64,000 nucleotides of DNA from JBKBII01 sp046299415 (GCA_046299415.1 JBKBII010000002.1:274510-338509), one strand, 5' to 3'. Shown: positions 28,654-38,436, numbered from the stretch's first letter. A program made the numbers and translations. Notes: a model not told the origin generated them from the sequence alone.

Positions 28654-28690
28654 AAAAAAAGGCGACACCACATGTGGTGTCGCCTTTTTT
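28654..28690 (+). terminator. Rho-independent terminator after fccB
   Basis: A perfect 24-base palindrome at 28661-28684 (12-base arms GGCGACACCACA and its complement) is flanked by AAAAAAA on the left and TTTTTT on the right, so it should act in both directions. Confidence 0.92.
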
Positions 28691-28863
28691 ATGCAATGCC
28701 TTTGTGACGCAGTCGCTCGCTGGAATGACCCTTTCAAGGCCTCGCGCCCGATATTCAATCGATGCGTTTCAGGCGTTCGCCCACGGACCGCGGCGCTACG
28801 GCGCCTGAATGCCCCCCTCACACGAGCCCCATTGAGATCTCGGCAAACGACGGCGGATCAGCC

Positions 28864-29835
28864 TCAACGGGGCTGTGAGAGACGACCCAAAAACGGTAGC
28901 AACACGCGAAGTACCTCAGCGCGATTCGTGTGATGCGGAATATGTCCCACACCCGGCATCAAGTGAATTTCGATGCCGGGCACGATCGGGGCCAATCGCT
29001 CGCCGTGATTCCAGAACGGAACAATTTCGTCAGCATCACCGTGGATCACCATCAAGGGGCGATCGATCGAACCATAACGCGGCGACAGCGACTGCAAGAA
29101 CTCGTTGGACCGCTCCACATCCCCGGCATTGATCAAGAACGTTCGCGGTCGCAGCGCAAGACGCGCCGCAATCCGTTCCGCGTATCCATCAGGCACGGGC
29201 TGCGGCGCGGCAACCGACTCAACAGCCTCATCAAGCACCCACCACCCCACGGGCAGCAGCAAGGTTCGTGCAAAACCAGCACCGATCCAAGCCAAACCTG
29301 CAATTTCGTAGGCCGCCCCGAGAGAACCGGCCCAATGTCCGGTGACCCCGGCGATCAACACGCCACCAGCGACCCGCTCGCGATGCTCAACCAGCGCGGC
29401 CATTACGATCGCGCCCGCCCAGGAATGACCGATCACAATCGGCTTTTCGAGCCCGAGCGCCTGCGCCGCATCGAGCAGGATCATGGCCTGCGCCGAGGGA
29501 TCGAATTGGCGCCCCGGTTGCCGCGTGCTGTACCCGAAACCTGGGCGATCGACACTCACTACACGAAAACCCGCCTCGGCCAACGATTCGCCCAAGCTAC
29601 TGTCGAGATCGCGCAAATTTGAGCTCGCACCGTGGATCAACAGCACGCCGGGCGCATCATCCGGGCCACGCACCCGGGCATGGATTCGCTCGTCACCGAC
29701 GGACACTTCGACCCCGACTGGCGGGTAAAGGCGTTCAATCGCGCGCTCACCCACGGCCGTGATCACTGCAAGAACGATCACTAGACCAACCAACATGGCA
29801 CCCATCGAAGTCGCCACGATCATCGTCTTTGACAC
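28864..29835 (-). CDS. Membrane-anchored alpha/beta hydrolase
   Basis: A 323-residue serine hydrolase-fold protein. One N-terminal membrane helix (about residues 9-32) precedes the catalytic domain, which has the oxyanion region LLIHGASSN, the nucleophile elbow GHSWAG, a late acid in VIHGDADEIV and the His in GVGHIPHH. The GTG at 29835 is chosen because GGGAGG lies eight bases upstream. The substrate is unknown. Such enzymes are often esterases or haloperoxidase-like; BioH activity cannot be excluded. It converges on fccB and shares its terminator region. Confidence 0.85.
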   Translation of the reverse strand: MSKTMIVATSMGAMLVGLVIVLAVITAVGERAIERLYPPVGVEVSVGDERIHARVRGPDDAPGVLLIHGASSNLRDLDSSLGESLAEAGFRVVSVDRPGFGYSTRQPGRQFDPSAQAMILLDAAQALGLEKPIVIGHSWAGAIVMAALVEHRERVAGGVLIAGVTGHWAGSLGAAYEIAGLAWIGAGFARTLLLPVGWWVLDEAVESVAAPQPVPDGYAERIAARLALRPRTFLINAGDVERSNEFLQSLSPRYGSIDRPLMVIHGDADEIVPFWNHGERLAPIVPGIEIHLMPGVGHIPHHTNRAEVLRVLLPFLGRLSQPR

Positions 29836-29992
29836 GCGCCAGACCTCCCAACCTCTTGATTCACGCGCCGACAGCGATCCCCACAAGACTCGATTAGCCG
29901 GCCCGGGGGCGCGATCGACCGCGCCCCCGATCGTCAATGGGATCGATACAGTTTCGACCCGACGTCATCGATTTCGGGACTGTCCGCACCTG

Positions 29993-30778
29993 TCAACGCG
30001 ACAGCGAACGCTCAGCGCTACTTTTGGCTACTCGCGCGACACAGGGGCTCGCTGACGGCTCGACCGACAACCCAGTGTCGTCATCGATAGACTTCGCCGG
30101 TACCACCGGCGCCGACAGTGACGCCACAGCGTCCGGCTCCATGTCTACCCCAGTACCATGCGCGATGTCTGGCCCGACCACGGCTTGTCCCAGCGCACCG
30201 CTGGCAACGGCAACGTAATCGCGCAACGCAGCACGCAAATAGCCGCCAATCACCAGCGACAGTGCCAAGCCACCAACGCACAGTGCCCACGCGACCGCTC
30301 CAACCGCCAGATTTGGGCGTATTGCCAATTCACTTTGAAGCACAACCGCAAGCACCGGACCACCGATAACCGTAAGAAGGGTCACCCCCTCGGCGACTCG
30401 CCGGCGACGTGAAAGCGCGACCACAGTCAATCGATCCTGTGCGAGACCACCGCCACGGTCCACCGTTCGAAAGCCTGCCTCTGACGGCAACGAGACGGGC
30501 GAATTCACACTGCGTTCCGCCAGCTTGCGAGTATCAGGCCGCAGACGCTCAAGGTGCTGAACGATAAAAAACAAATAAAGTCCTGCAATGCTCAGCATGG
30601 CACCGGCACCCAAAGGCACCACCGACACCGCCCACTCAGCAGGAAGTAAAATCCACACCAACCCACTGCTCGCCAACACCAAGATGGGCAAGCCGCGTTC
30701 GCCAAAGCTCAGGACGGCGCCCAACAGATCGAAGCGTTCCCGCCCAAGTACCGATGACATCATGATCTTCCCGCCCAT
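29993..30778 (-). CDS. Membrane protein of unknown function
   Basis: A 261-residue protein with four predicted membrane helices in two pairs (about 28-48, 53-75, 133-152 and 157-180), separated by a basic cytoplasmic loop (RLRPDTRKL ... LSRRRR). The C-terminal 70 residues are soluble and low in complexity. I do not recognise a family. The ATG at 30778 or one six codons later could be the start. It is encoded just upstream of the alpha/beta hydrolase on the same strand, with a 157-base gap. Confidence 0.6.
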   Translation of the reverse strand: MGGKIMMSSVLGRERFDLLGAVLSFGERGLPILVLASSGLVWILLPAEWAVSVVPLGAGAMLSIAGLYLFFIVQHLERLRPDTRKLAERSVNSPVSLPSEAGFRTVDRGGGLAQDRLTVVALSRRRRVAEGVTLLTVIGGPVLAVVLQSELAIRPNLAVGAVAWALCVGGLALSLVIGGYLRAALRDYVAVASGALGQAVVGPDIAHGTGVDMEPDAVASLSAPVVPAKSIDDDTGLSVEPSASPCVARVAKSSAERSLSR

Positions 30779-31375
30779 CTTTGACTACGCCGCCCATAGA
30801 CCATGATCCAATAGGCGCCGGCGCCCCGGCCGCAGACTGTACTGGCTCAATCGAACTTTGAGCCCTGCCGACGGCCATCGATCTTGTCGAGCCCAATGCA
30901 ACTGATCCGTGATCGCAAAACAGGCTGGATCCCTTCCGCCCCAAGAAGGGCCCCAAAATGGCTGTGCTGACACAGTGCTGGGCGGCGCGGTGCCCGGACC
31001 CTCGCCTGACGACTTGTGATGCCTCGGTTACTGCATCTCGGATGCCCGGCGCCGAATTCTACTCGCGGCTCTTTTCAGAGTTTTCCTTCAAGAAAGTAAG
31101 CCGGCAGCGAAGTCCGTTCACCGAATTCATCACGCTTGCGTGACGCGAACGATCAATCCCGTTGGTGCTCAGGCGTCAGACTTTAAAGCGTCTGGCCATC
31201 GATTGAGCCGGGCGTACATGGCACGACGTGACCTGGCATTTCTGAGGCACCCCGCAGAGCACCAATATGGCTGAAAGCGAAACCCACGATCACCATCCAA
31301 CGGTGATCACCGGCGACTCGCGGGAACGACGACCCGAGCCGCGGCTGCTCCACACACTTTCGTCGACGACGGGCG
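30779..31375. other. Intergenic region
   Basis: About 600 bases between the membrane protein and the DUF465 gene, both on the minus strand. No gene is convincing; it should contain the membrane protein promoter. Confidence 0.35.
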
Positions 31376-31597
31376 TCAAGCGTTGAGATCCGGAATCGCA
31401 CGGCTGCGCAACCGCTCGATGGCATCCTTGATCGCGAGTTTGCGCTTCTTTAAGCGGCGCATTGCTAGGGCATCAACCGTCGATTGCGCAGCCATCGCGT
31501 CGATTGCCAAGTCCAGCGCACGATGCTCGGCCTCCCACTCGGCCAACCGCGCCTGAACTTCCGCACGCTCTGTTTCATCCAAGTCCATCACGTTCAT
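31376..31597 (-). CDS. DUF465 (YdcH-like) small protein
   Basis: A 73-residue helical protein. The central and C-terminal part, MRRLKKRKLAIKDAIERL, matches the DUF465 core LKKxKLxLKDxI. The N-terminal half is an acidic helix likely to form a coiled coil or dimer. Function is unknown. The start could also be the second ATG three codons on. Confidence 0.8.
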   Translation of the reverse strand: MNVMDLDETERAEVQARLAEWEAEHRALDLAIDAMAAQSTVDALAMRRLKKRKLAIKDAIERLRSRAIPDLNA

Positions 31598-31762
31598 CCA
31601 AGTCGATCATCGTCCGTCGCGAGAGCCCGCCCCGCCCGCCATTCCCACCGATCGCCGCCGCCACCGCGATTTGCCGCTGCCATTCGCTACATCATCAAAG
31701 ACCGAAGCCTGATAGCACTGGTCGGCCATCAGCCCACGCCGATCTTTTTTCAAGGAGGTGCC

Positions 31763-32596
31763 ATGGACGTTGAACGACTGACCCTGACGACAGAGCGCGG
31801 AATACGCCTCTCGGCGATTCTGACTTATGCGCAACTCGGGGCGAACACGACCCCAACCGACGATCCGGATGACACACCTCACAACGCGCTGTGCGCCTGT
31901 TTTGCACACTGCTTCGCCTGCGGCAAGGATTTTCCCGCAGCCGCTCGCCTTGCGCGAGCCTTATCTTATCGGGGGATTACCAGTCTGCGCTTTGACTTCA
32001 TGGGTCTGGGTGCTGCGGAAGGCGACTTTTCCGCGGCCACCTGGTCGACCTATCGCGAAGATTTCGCAACCGCCGTTGCCGCACTCGAAGATCGGTGCGG
32101 ACGAGCCTGTGACCTGTTCATCGGCCATTCCTTTGGCGGTACGGTTGCCCTGGATGCCGCGATCGATCATCCAGACATCGGCGGCATCATCACCATCGCC
32201 GCGCCTTTTGAGCCCGCGCACATCACGCGTCACTTCTCCGCGCAAGCTGAATCACTGGAGCGCGACGGCGTTGCCCGAATCAATCTCGCCGGCAAAGCAG
32301 TCGATATCGGCCAAGTCTTCGTCGACAGCGTCCGCAACGCAACGCCGCCAGGCCAGCGACTGTCTCAACTTCACGCCCCGCTCCTAATTCTCCATGCGCC
32401 GAGCGATCACATCGTTGAAATCGACAACGCTCGCAAAATTTTCGAACGTGCGCCGCACCCAAAAAGCTTTGTCGCCCTTCACGCCACAGATCACTTGCTT
32501 TCGCGGCCCAGCCACACCGATCAGGTCGCTGCACTAATCGACGCTTGGTCAATGCCTCTGCGCACGAGTCGCAACCGACGTCTTGCCGCAGATTGA
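31763..32596 (+). CDS. Alpha/beta hydrolase of the OsmC-associated type
   Basis: A 277-residue cytoplasmic hydrolase. It shows FAHCFACGKD after the first strands, LRFDFMGLGAAEGDF, the nucleophile elbow GHSFGG, a late Asp in APSDHIVEI and the His in ATDHLLS. These segments resemble the hydrolase half of bifunctional hydrolase/OsmC proteins, but the OsmC domain is not present here; the frame ends after the hydrolase. AGGAGG four bases before the ATG fixes the start. The role may lie in thiol or peroxide metabolism, by inference only. Confidence 0.82.
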   Translation: MDVERLTLTTERGIRLSAILTYAQLGANTTPTDDPDDTPHNALCACFAHCFACGKDFPAAARLARALSYRGITSLRFDFMGLGAAEGDFSAATWSTYREDFATAVAALEDRCGRACDLFIGHSFGGTVALDAAIDHPDIGGIITIAAPFEPAHITRHFSAQAESLERDGVARINLAGKAVDIGQVFVDSVRNATPPGQRLSQLHAPLLILHAPSDHIVEIDNARKIFERAPHPKSFVALHATDHLLSRPSHTDQVAALIDAWSMPLRTSRNRRLAAD

Positions 32597-32995
32597 CACC
32601 GAGTACAACGCACAGCGACCGAGCAAAAACCGATGCACTCCATGGCGCATACGGCCTATCCCACGATCAATCCCGGCAAGGCGAACCGAAGCGCAATGCA
32701 GGCCTAGCACCGCACTACTGGCAACACCACTTAGCCGCCCTCACCGTGCGACTCACGACGCACAGGGCGAATCTGCCGCAAGGTCCGCGCGAACGCCGCA
32801 CAGCCTGAGGTCATCCGTCTCACCTTTGACTTCCCCTCAGCTGGCCTCCAGCTTGAGATCATCGTTGAGCGCCGACAGCCAGAGAGAACCCGAGTCCGTC
32901 ATTGCGACAAGCCGCCATCCAATGGCTTCGACCGCAATACACGCCGTGCCCAGGCCGAATCAATGACGCACTGTCCTGCAGCCGTCGCATCTCAG
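32597..32995. other. Intergenic region between the hydrolase and fpr
   Basis: The flanking genes converge. I see no gene and no clear terminator. Confidence 0.35.
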
Positions 32996-33778
32996 CTACC
33001 AGTAATTCTCGACCGTCACATGTCCTGGCTTGCGTTTTCGATTGCGCTCGAGACCCCGCGCCTGCAAAACGTTCTGTGTATCAATGACCATTTGCGGGTT
33101 GCCGCATAGCATAACCTGCGCGTGCCTGGGGGTAATCACAGTCCCGGCCTCCGATTCGATCGCGCCGGATTGCAGCAGGGCGGGGATACGGCCGCGCAAC
33201 GCATCGGGTCGATCCGCACGCGACACAACCGAAACGAAACGAAAACGCTCGCCCCATGTCGCGCCAAGATCAGCGATCACGTCACCGTAATTGCGATCCT
33301 CCGGATACCGCACCGCATGAACAAGCACGACCCGCTCAAAACGTTCAAAAGGCCCCGCCGTTCGCAACATCGACAAATACGGCCCCACAGCCGTTCCAGT
33401 CGCCATGAGCCAAAGCGTCGTCGGCGCCTCAGTCGAGTCATCTGGCGTCACGTCCGGCAACTCATCCAGCGTAAAGAAGCCCTGTGACTTTTCCATCATC
33501 GCCACGGCATCACCCGGCTTGAGCCGGGCCAACGCGTTCGATAGACGGCCGCCCGGAACGGTCACCAGATAGAAGTCCAGCTCTGGCGACTGCGGAGGAT
33601 TGACATACGAATACGGCCGCCCAACCCACTCGCCGCCGAGATTCAGAGCCAAACGATTGAACTGGCCGGCCCTCCACGGCGCGAGTGCGCCCGCGGGTGC
33701 ACGCAGCCGCAAACTGAACAGACGGTCGGTCCACCAATGCACGCCGTGTACCGACGCCTCAACCCAGCCTGCTCGCAT
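32996..33778 (-). CDS. fpr: Ferredoxin/flavodoxin-NADP reductase
   Basis: A 260-residue FAD enzyme that exchanges electrons between NADP(H) and ferredoxin or flavodoxin. It has the FAD motif GRPYSYVN, the NADP-binding segment LMATGTAVGPYLSML, AGTVITPRHAQVMLCGNPQM and the short-type C-terminus GHVTVENYW, which place it with bacterial subclass I Fpr. Fpr supports oxidative stress responses and iron-sulfur enzymes such as BioB, which is encoded 5 kb away. The start at 33778 is consistent with family length. Confidence 0.95.
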   Translation of the reverse strand: MRAGWVEASVHGVHWWTDRLFSLRLRAPAGALAPWRAGQFNRLALNLGGEWVGRPYSYVNPPQSPELDFYLVTVPGGRLSNALARLKPGDAVAMMEKSQGFFTLDELPDVTPDDSTEAPTTLWLMATGTAVGPYLSMLRTAGPFERFERVVLVHAVRYPEDRNYGDVIADLGATWGERFRFVSVVSRADRPDALRGRIPALLQSGAIESEAGTVITPRHAQVMLCGNPQMVIDTQNVLQARGLERNRKRKPGHVTVENYW

Positions 33779-34088
33779 AAACGACCCCCAAAAACATCAC
33801 CGGCATCCGCATTTTCAGCGAGCCTTCTCGAAATCCAGCACAGCTCATTGGCAACCGCCGACTCACAGCCACGCAAGAACCGCATGAAAATCCACGTGGC
33901 GCACACGTCGCGCGGCAGCGGGGCTTGCGGATTGCTAAGATCACGCCCAAACGACTGCCTCGACGAATCAACCCACACAAGGCGTCCTGCGCGTCGGCTC
34001 AGAAGCTACGAGCCCGCGAATGCGAAGCCCTTGCGAGCCGCAACCTGAGCGCACGCGACCGTAACGACCCCAATCCGGAGGACAAACC
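33779..34088. other. Intergenic region between fpr and the thioredoxin-like gene
   Basis: 310 bases between divergent genes. No gene is seen; promoters for both directions should be here. Confidence 0.35.
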
Positions 34089-34670
34089 ATGGCCCGAACG
34101 CCCTCGTTGATGATCGACCTTGGCACCAAAGCCCCCGATTTCGCGCTACCCGATGTCGTCTCGGGCAACACGATATCGCTTGATTCGTTTCCGGACGCAA
34201 AAGGGTTTCTGATCGCGTTTATTTGCAATCACTGCCCCTTCGTCCAACTCATTCGCCACGAGTTCGCACGCCTTACGCGCGACGCCATCGCGCGCGGTGT
34301 CGCCGTCATCGCGATCAACTCCAACGACATCGACAGCCACCCAGAAGACGGCCCCGATGGGATGCGCGATGACGCCCGCCGCTTCGGTTATGCCTTTCCC
34401 TACTGCCTCGATGAAGATCAAACAGTGGCCAAAGCCTATCAAGCCACCTGCACACCCGACTTTTTCCTGTTCGATGCCAATCGCCGCCTCGTCTACCGCG
34501 GACAGTTCGATAGCTGCCGTCCCGGATCTGACCTGCCCGTCACCGGCGAGGATCTGCGCGCCGCCATCGACGCCTTGCTGAACGGAACGCCGATCAGCCC
34601 TGACCAAAAGCCCTCGCTCGGCTGCAACATCAAGTGGAAACAGGGCAACGAGCCCGGCTACTTCAACTGA
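34089..34670 (+). CDS. Thioredoxin-fold protein (AhpC/TSA-like, CNHC motif)
   Basis: A 193-residue cytoplasmic redoxin. The fold starts GTKAPDFALPDVVSG; the redox site is CNHC (Cys46, Cys49), followed by PFVQLIRHEF. AINSNDIDSHPEDGPDGM and TCTPDFFLFD are typical of this thioredoxin-family branch, whose members are annotated as thiol-disulfide isomerase or peroxiredoxin-like but have not been assigned a clear substrate. GGAGG lies seven bases before the ATG. It is the first of four closely packed genes ending with ubiA. Confidence 0.88.
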   Translation: MARTPSLMIDLGTKAPDFALPDVVSGNTISLDSFPDAKGFLIAFICNHCPFVQLIRHEFARLTRDAIARGVAVIAINSNDIDSHPEDGPDGMRDDARRFGYAFPYCLDEDQTVAKAYQATCTPDFFLFDANRRLVYRGQFDSCRPGSDLPVTGEDLRAAIDALLNGTPISPDQKPSLGCNIKWKQGNEPGYFN

Positions 34671-34682
34671 GCGTTTTCCGCC

Positions 34683-35222
34683 ATGGCCAAAACGACGCGT
34701 GCTGACAACATCCGCCCCGGCCCAAGTGTGGCGCGCTGGCGCTGTCCGTCCTGCCGGGAGGATGTTCCGCGTCTGCTGCCCAACGGGCAGCTCAACCGCG
34801 TGACGCTCGAGCCCTCTCGGCTGCAACTCGAACACCCGGAGATCGACGCCGCTCTCGCGCGCGAACGTGGATTTCGTGCGCAGGAGATTTGCTACGCCTG
34901 TGACCAGGCTTATCGCGAACTGCTTGGCACACTCGTGCGGCCCCCCATGGAGGAAGGCGATGCTCGTGGCGCGCCGGGGCTCCTCGATACCGGGCTGATC
35001 GGCGCTTTGATCCCTTCGATGCAGAAGGGCACACTCGTCTTGATTTTCTACGCCATTGATGGCCGGCTACAGCACACCGAGACCGAGCGTCTGCTCGAAT
35101 TCAACCCGGATCGCCTCACCTATCCGGCCAGCCGCGGGGCCATCGCCCCGTTGATTTGGAGCCTTTACGAGGCTCATCTCGCGACGCTGCACGCTGCAAT
35201 CGAAAACGAGAATCACACATGA
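34683..35222 (+). CDS. Uncharacterised zinc-ribbon protein
   Basis: A 179-residue soluble protein I do not recognise. It has two CxxC pairs, CPSC (Cys21, Cys24) and CYAC (Cys70, Cys73), that could bind zinc, then a globular half with IPSMQKGTLVLIFYAIDG and LEFNPDRLTYP. It starts 12 bases after the redoxin stop, and its own stop overlaps the ParA start (ATGA). The tight packing suggests it works with its neighbours. Confidence 0.7.
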   Translation: MAKTTRADNIRPGPSVARWRCPSCREDVPRLLPNGQLNRVTLEPSRLQLEHPEIDAALARERGFRAQEICYACDQAYRELLGTLVRPPMEEGDARGAPGLLDTGLIGALIPSMQKGTLVLIFYAIDGRLQHTETERLLEFNPDRLTYPASRGAIAPLIWSLYEAHLATLHAAIENENHT

Positions 35223-36013
35223 GTCAGCGGCTGGAAACGCTTGCGCTCTACAACCTCAAAGGCGGCGTCGGCAAGTCAACGGCTGCCGTCCAGCTCGCGG
35301 CGTTCGCGGCGAATTACGGCCGCCGGGTCCTCGTCTGGGATCTCGACGCCCAAGCTGCAGCGACCTGGATGCTCGGCTTGGAGGCCGGTCTCGACCAGAA
35401 AGTCCGCAAACTCGCCCGAGGCAAACGCGACTGGGCCACCAGCGTGCTCCCAACGGCCTGGCCTCGACTGTCGGTCCTGCCGGCCGATTTCGAGATCCGT
35501 CACCTCGATCGCTACCTCGACGAGGTCGACCGCCCTCAAGTCATCCTCGCACAAACCTTGGCGGATCTCGGAGACCGCTTCGATCTCGTCGTATTCGATT
35601 GCCCGCCCAGCCTGTCGACCACCGCAGAGACACTGCTGCGCACGGTCGACGTCGTTGCGATGCCCCTTATCCCGGCGCCGCTGTCGCTACGGACCTATCA
35701 GCAGATCGTCGGCTACCTCGCCGAACACCGCGTCCGGCGCCTGACCCTGAGGCCGTTCCTCTCGATGATCGATCGCAGACGGCGCGATCACCGCGACTGG
35801 GGTGACCAACTTCGCACCAGGCTGCCGACGGCCTTCCGCACCGAAATCCCCTACGCGGCGCGCATCGAAGCCTCGAGCCGCGACCGTTCCCCGCTCGCCT
35901 TTGGCGCAGCCGGGCGAAACCAGGACGCCTACGCCGACCGCGCAGCCCGAGCCTTCGAGTCGCTGTGGCTAGAGGTGGCTGGTGCGCTTCACGCAGCGCG
36001 GATTGCGGCATGA
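35219..36013 (+). CDS. ParA-family P-loop ATPase
   Basis: A 264-residue ATPase of the ParA/MinD/Soj group. It has the deviant Walker A YNLKGGVGKST (residues 11-21), Walker A' VWDLDAQAAATWML and Walker B VVFDCPPSLS. No ParB gene or parS site is nearby, so it is an orphan. The start ATG overlaps the preceding stop by four bases, and its stop overlaps ubiA in the same way, so all are translationally coupled. Orphan ParA proteins often position other protein complexes; the cargo here is unknown. Confidence 0.88.
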   Translation: MSQRLETLALYNLKGGVGKSTAAVQLAAFAANYGRRVLVWDLDAQAAATWMLGLEAGLDQKVRKLARGKRDWATSVLPTAWPRLSVLPADFEIRHLDRYLDEVDRPQVILAQTLADLGDRFDLVVFDCPPSLSTTAETLLRTVDVVAMPLIPAPLSLRTYQQIVGYLAEHRVRRLTLRPFLSMIDRRRRDHRDWGDQLRTRLPTAFRTEIPYAARIEASSRDRSPLAFGAAGRNQDAYADRAARAFESLWLEVAGALHAARIAA

Positions 36014-36927
36014 GCTCACCCTTCAAAATCCGTATGGATACACCCCTCGGACGCTACTTCTCTGCGGTCTGGCGTCTGCTGCGCTTTGATCGTCCTATCG
36101 GAATCTGGCTTCTACTATGGCCCACGCTCTGGGGCCTATGGTTGGCGGCCGACGGCGCACCGCCACTGAAGATCCTCATGATTTTTGTCACTGGCGTCGT
36201 GCTCATGCGCGCTGCTGGCTGCGCGATCAATGACTATGCGGATCGCGACTTCGACCCCCACGTCGCCCGCACCTGCAACCGTCCTCTAGCGACCGGTGAG
36301 CTCGCGCCCCGACACGCGCTCGGCTGGGCGACATTACTCGCGGCGATCAGTCTGATCCTCGTGTTGTTCACCAATGCGCTGACGATCGCCTACGCCGCCG
36401 TCGCGGCGGTCCTCGCCGCCACCTATCCATGGGCCAAACGCTTCCACTCTTTCCCGCAGGTCCACCTCGGCATCGCCTTTGCCTGGGCGATTCCGATGGG
36501 TTGGACGGCAATCCACGGCACCCATCCCGGGCCTGACGTGTGGCTACTCTTCACGATCACGATCGTCTGGATCGTCGTCTACGACACTTTCTACGCGATG
36601 ACTGATCGCGACGACGACCGCAAGATCGGCGTCAAATCCAGCGCGATCGCGTTCGGCGAGCACGATCGACTGATCACGGGCCTCCTGCAAGCGATGTTCA
36701 TCGCCGGTCTTGTGATGCTGGGGCTCCGGCTCGAGTATGGCATCACCTGGTTCATCGGCGTGGCGCTGGCCGGCTTGCTCTCGTTTCACCAACAGGTGCT
36801 GATCGTTTCTCGAGTGCCCGCCGATTGTTTACGAGCCTTTCGCAATAATCATTGGCTGGGCTTGATTGTCTTTTCGGCGCTGGTCATCGACCGGTTCCTG
36901 GCCGATTTCGGCAAATCCGTCGGCTAG
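36010..36927 (+). CDS. ubiA: 4-hydroxybenzoate octaprenyltransferase
   Basis: Integral membrane enzyme that prenylates 4-hydroxybenzoate in ubiquinone synthesis. The 305-residue protein has eight to nine predicted helices, the first Asp-rich motif NDYADRDFD (residues 74-82) and the second DTFYAMTDRDDD, which bind the magnesium-diphosphate. RPLATGELAP is also conserved. The start overlaps the ParA stop. ubiC, the usual neighbour that makes 4-hydroxybenzoate, is absent from the window. Confidence 0.95.
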   Translation: MSSPFKIRMDTPLGRYFSAVWRLLRFDRPIGIWLLLWPTLWGLWLAADGAPPLKILMIFVTGVVLMRAAGCAINDYADRDFDPHVARTCNRPLATGELAPRHALGWATLLAAISLILVLFTNALTIAYAAVAAVLAATYPWAKRFHSFPQVHLGIAFAWAIPMGWTAIHGTHPGPDVWLLFTITIVWIVVYDTFYAMTDRDDDRKIGVKSSAIAFGEHDRLITGLLQAMFIAGLVMLGLRLEYGITWFIGVALAGLLSFHQQVLIVSRVPADCLRAFRNNHWLGLIVFSALVIDRFLADFGKSVG

Positions 36928-37149
36928 CCGATACGCGACCATTACCGCATGGTTGACGCAGAAAGACCGAAAGCGGCGCGGGCCGCGACGCGTCGCATAC
37001 CGAGCCCATTCCGTGCATGTCTGACGTCTGCCTGACCAGAAGCCAATCCTGTTGATTGGATCACCCTACGCGACGCTACCGCCGCCATCCGATCAACCGG
37101 AAACGGTCCACACGCTGTCGGCACTCGGTCAGCGCAGTCGCACCGGAGG

Positions 37150-38025
37150 TTACCGCCCGGCTCGTAAAAGGCTTGCCGTCCAAACGCGGGCGCCCGCGGC
37201 GCGAAGTGGCCTCGCCGCCGCCGCGAGTGACGCACCGGTCGTCATGACATCGTCGACCACCAACACGACACGATCGGGCGCAGTCCAAGATGCTCCGCTC
37301 CCGTCACGCGCTGATCCATCGGCGAGTTCGAACGCCCCGCTGGGATTACGTCGTCGCGAGCGGCGATCGAGGCCCCTTTGATGAGGCGTCGCGCGCGACC
37401 GCACGAGACACACCCGTCGCTCCCATACCTCGCAAAATTGTCCAGCATCGCGCCGAAGTCCGGCCGTCGAGTCGGCGATCGCGACTGCTGCACTCTGAAC
37501 AGACAAGGCCTGACGAACCCCTGCAGACAGACCACGAGCCAGAGCCAAGGCCTGATTGCCGCCGCGCGCAGCCTGACGCGAAGGATGTAGAGGTAGTGCA
37601 ACGACCTCGACACTGCGAACGCCCTCGGCGATCAAGCGTTCGGCTACCACTCCCCCCAGCCGCACGGACATCCATTCGCCGAGGATCGCCCCTAGTCGTG
37701 GGTCGAGACGGTGCTTGTACCGCAGGAGCGCCTGCGCGTGCGGCCACGCGTAGGCAAAAGCTGAAAAATGCCGCTCGACGCCATCGGGGGGCGGTCCCAG
37801 AGGACGCCCAGGCGAACTCAACCACTGCTCGTGACACCCACGACACAACTGTGCTTTTGATTGAGTCTGCAACTCGGTTGAGAGGGGGGCGCCACACAGA
37901 AGACAGGGGTGACCGCGGCGAAACCAATCCACCCACATCGTCGCCATCGCAACGAAGCGAGGGATCGCAAGGCCACAGTCCATCACCATACGAGACTTGG
38001 ACCGAACTGAAACGGCCAAAGCCAT
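37150..38025 (-). CDS. comF: ComF family protein
   Basis: A phosphoribosyltransferase-fold protein linked to DNA uptake and, in some bacteria, primosome-related DNA metabolism. A zinc ribbon (CLLCG ... CRGC) is followed by FAYAWPHAQALLRYKHR, ALPLHPSRQAARGGNQALALA and the PRPP loop VLVVDDVMTTGAS. The region between GNQA and the PRPP loop is less conserved than usual but the frame is intact. The ATG at 38025 gives 291 residues; starts at 37989 or 37947 would be closer to usual ComF length and cannot be excluded. It diverges from the bioB side, a common layout. Confidence 0.88.
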   Translation of the reverse strand: MALAVSVRSKSRMVMDCGLAIPRFVAMATMWVDWFRRGHPCLLCGAPLSTELQTQSKAQLCRGCHEQWLSSPGRPLGPPPDGVERHFSAFAYAWPHAQALLRYKHRLDPRLGAILGEWMSVRLGGVVAERLIAEGVRSVEVVALPLHPSRQAARGGNQALALARGLSAGVRQALSVQSAAVAIADSTAGLRRDAGQFCEVWERRVCLVRSRATPHQRGLDRRSRRRNPSGAFELADGSARDGSGASWTAPDRVVLVVDDVMTTGASLAAAARPLRAAGARVWTASLLRAGR

Positions 38026-38436
38026 CGCATCTGATCACGAGACGAGGATCTCGTAAATCGGATATTGCGCGGATCCCTCTGCATTCTCACGCTCCTTGTG
38101 TGCTTCCGAGCGGCGTTCGACCCCATCGGCCCAAGCGGATATTCAGCATCAAACGCTTTGATCAGGCCAGCGCTGGAAAGCCTGCTGCGCGTGCGCACCG
38201 CTGCATCGCACAGTGCGCGCTCGCTGAACCGCCCGTCGAGTCTCGCGACTCACAGCGGACGTTGCCCCCGCGGCTTTCCTCAGCGTTCGCTTCGATACCC
38301 GGGCATGACCCCTTCTGAGACATTCGCTCATGAATCTGTGCAAGCGCGCCAAAACGCATCTCTCTGCACCGAACAAATCGATTCAAGTGATACGATGTCT
38401 AGCCGAGTCCTCCCCCTCAACGACCGCGATGTCGCC
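38026..38436. other. Intergenic region between comF and the downstream membrane protein
   Basis: The region is open on the plus strand from 38065 but the residues before 38437 have no domain and are probably untranslated. Promoters for the divergent genes should be here. Confidence 0.35.
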
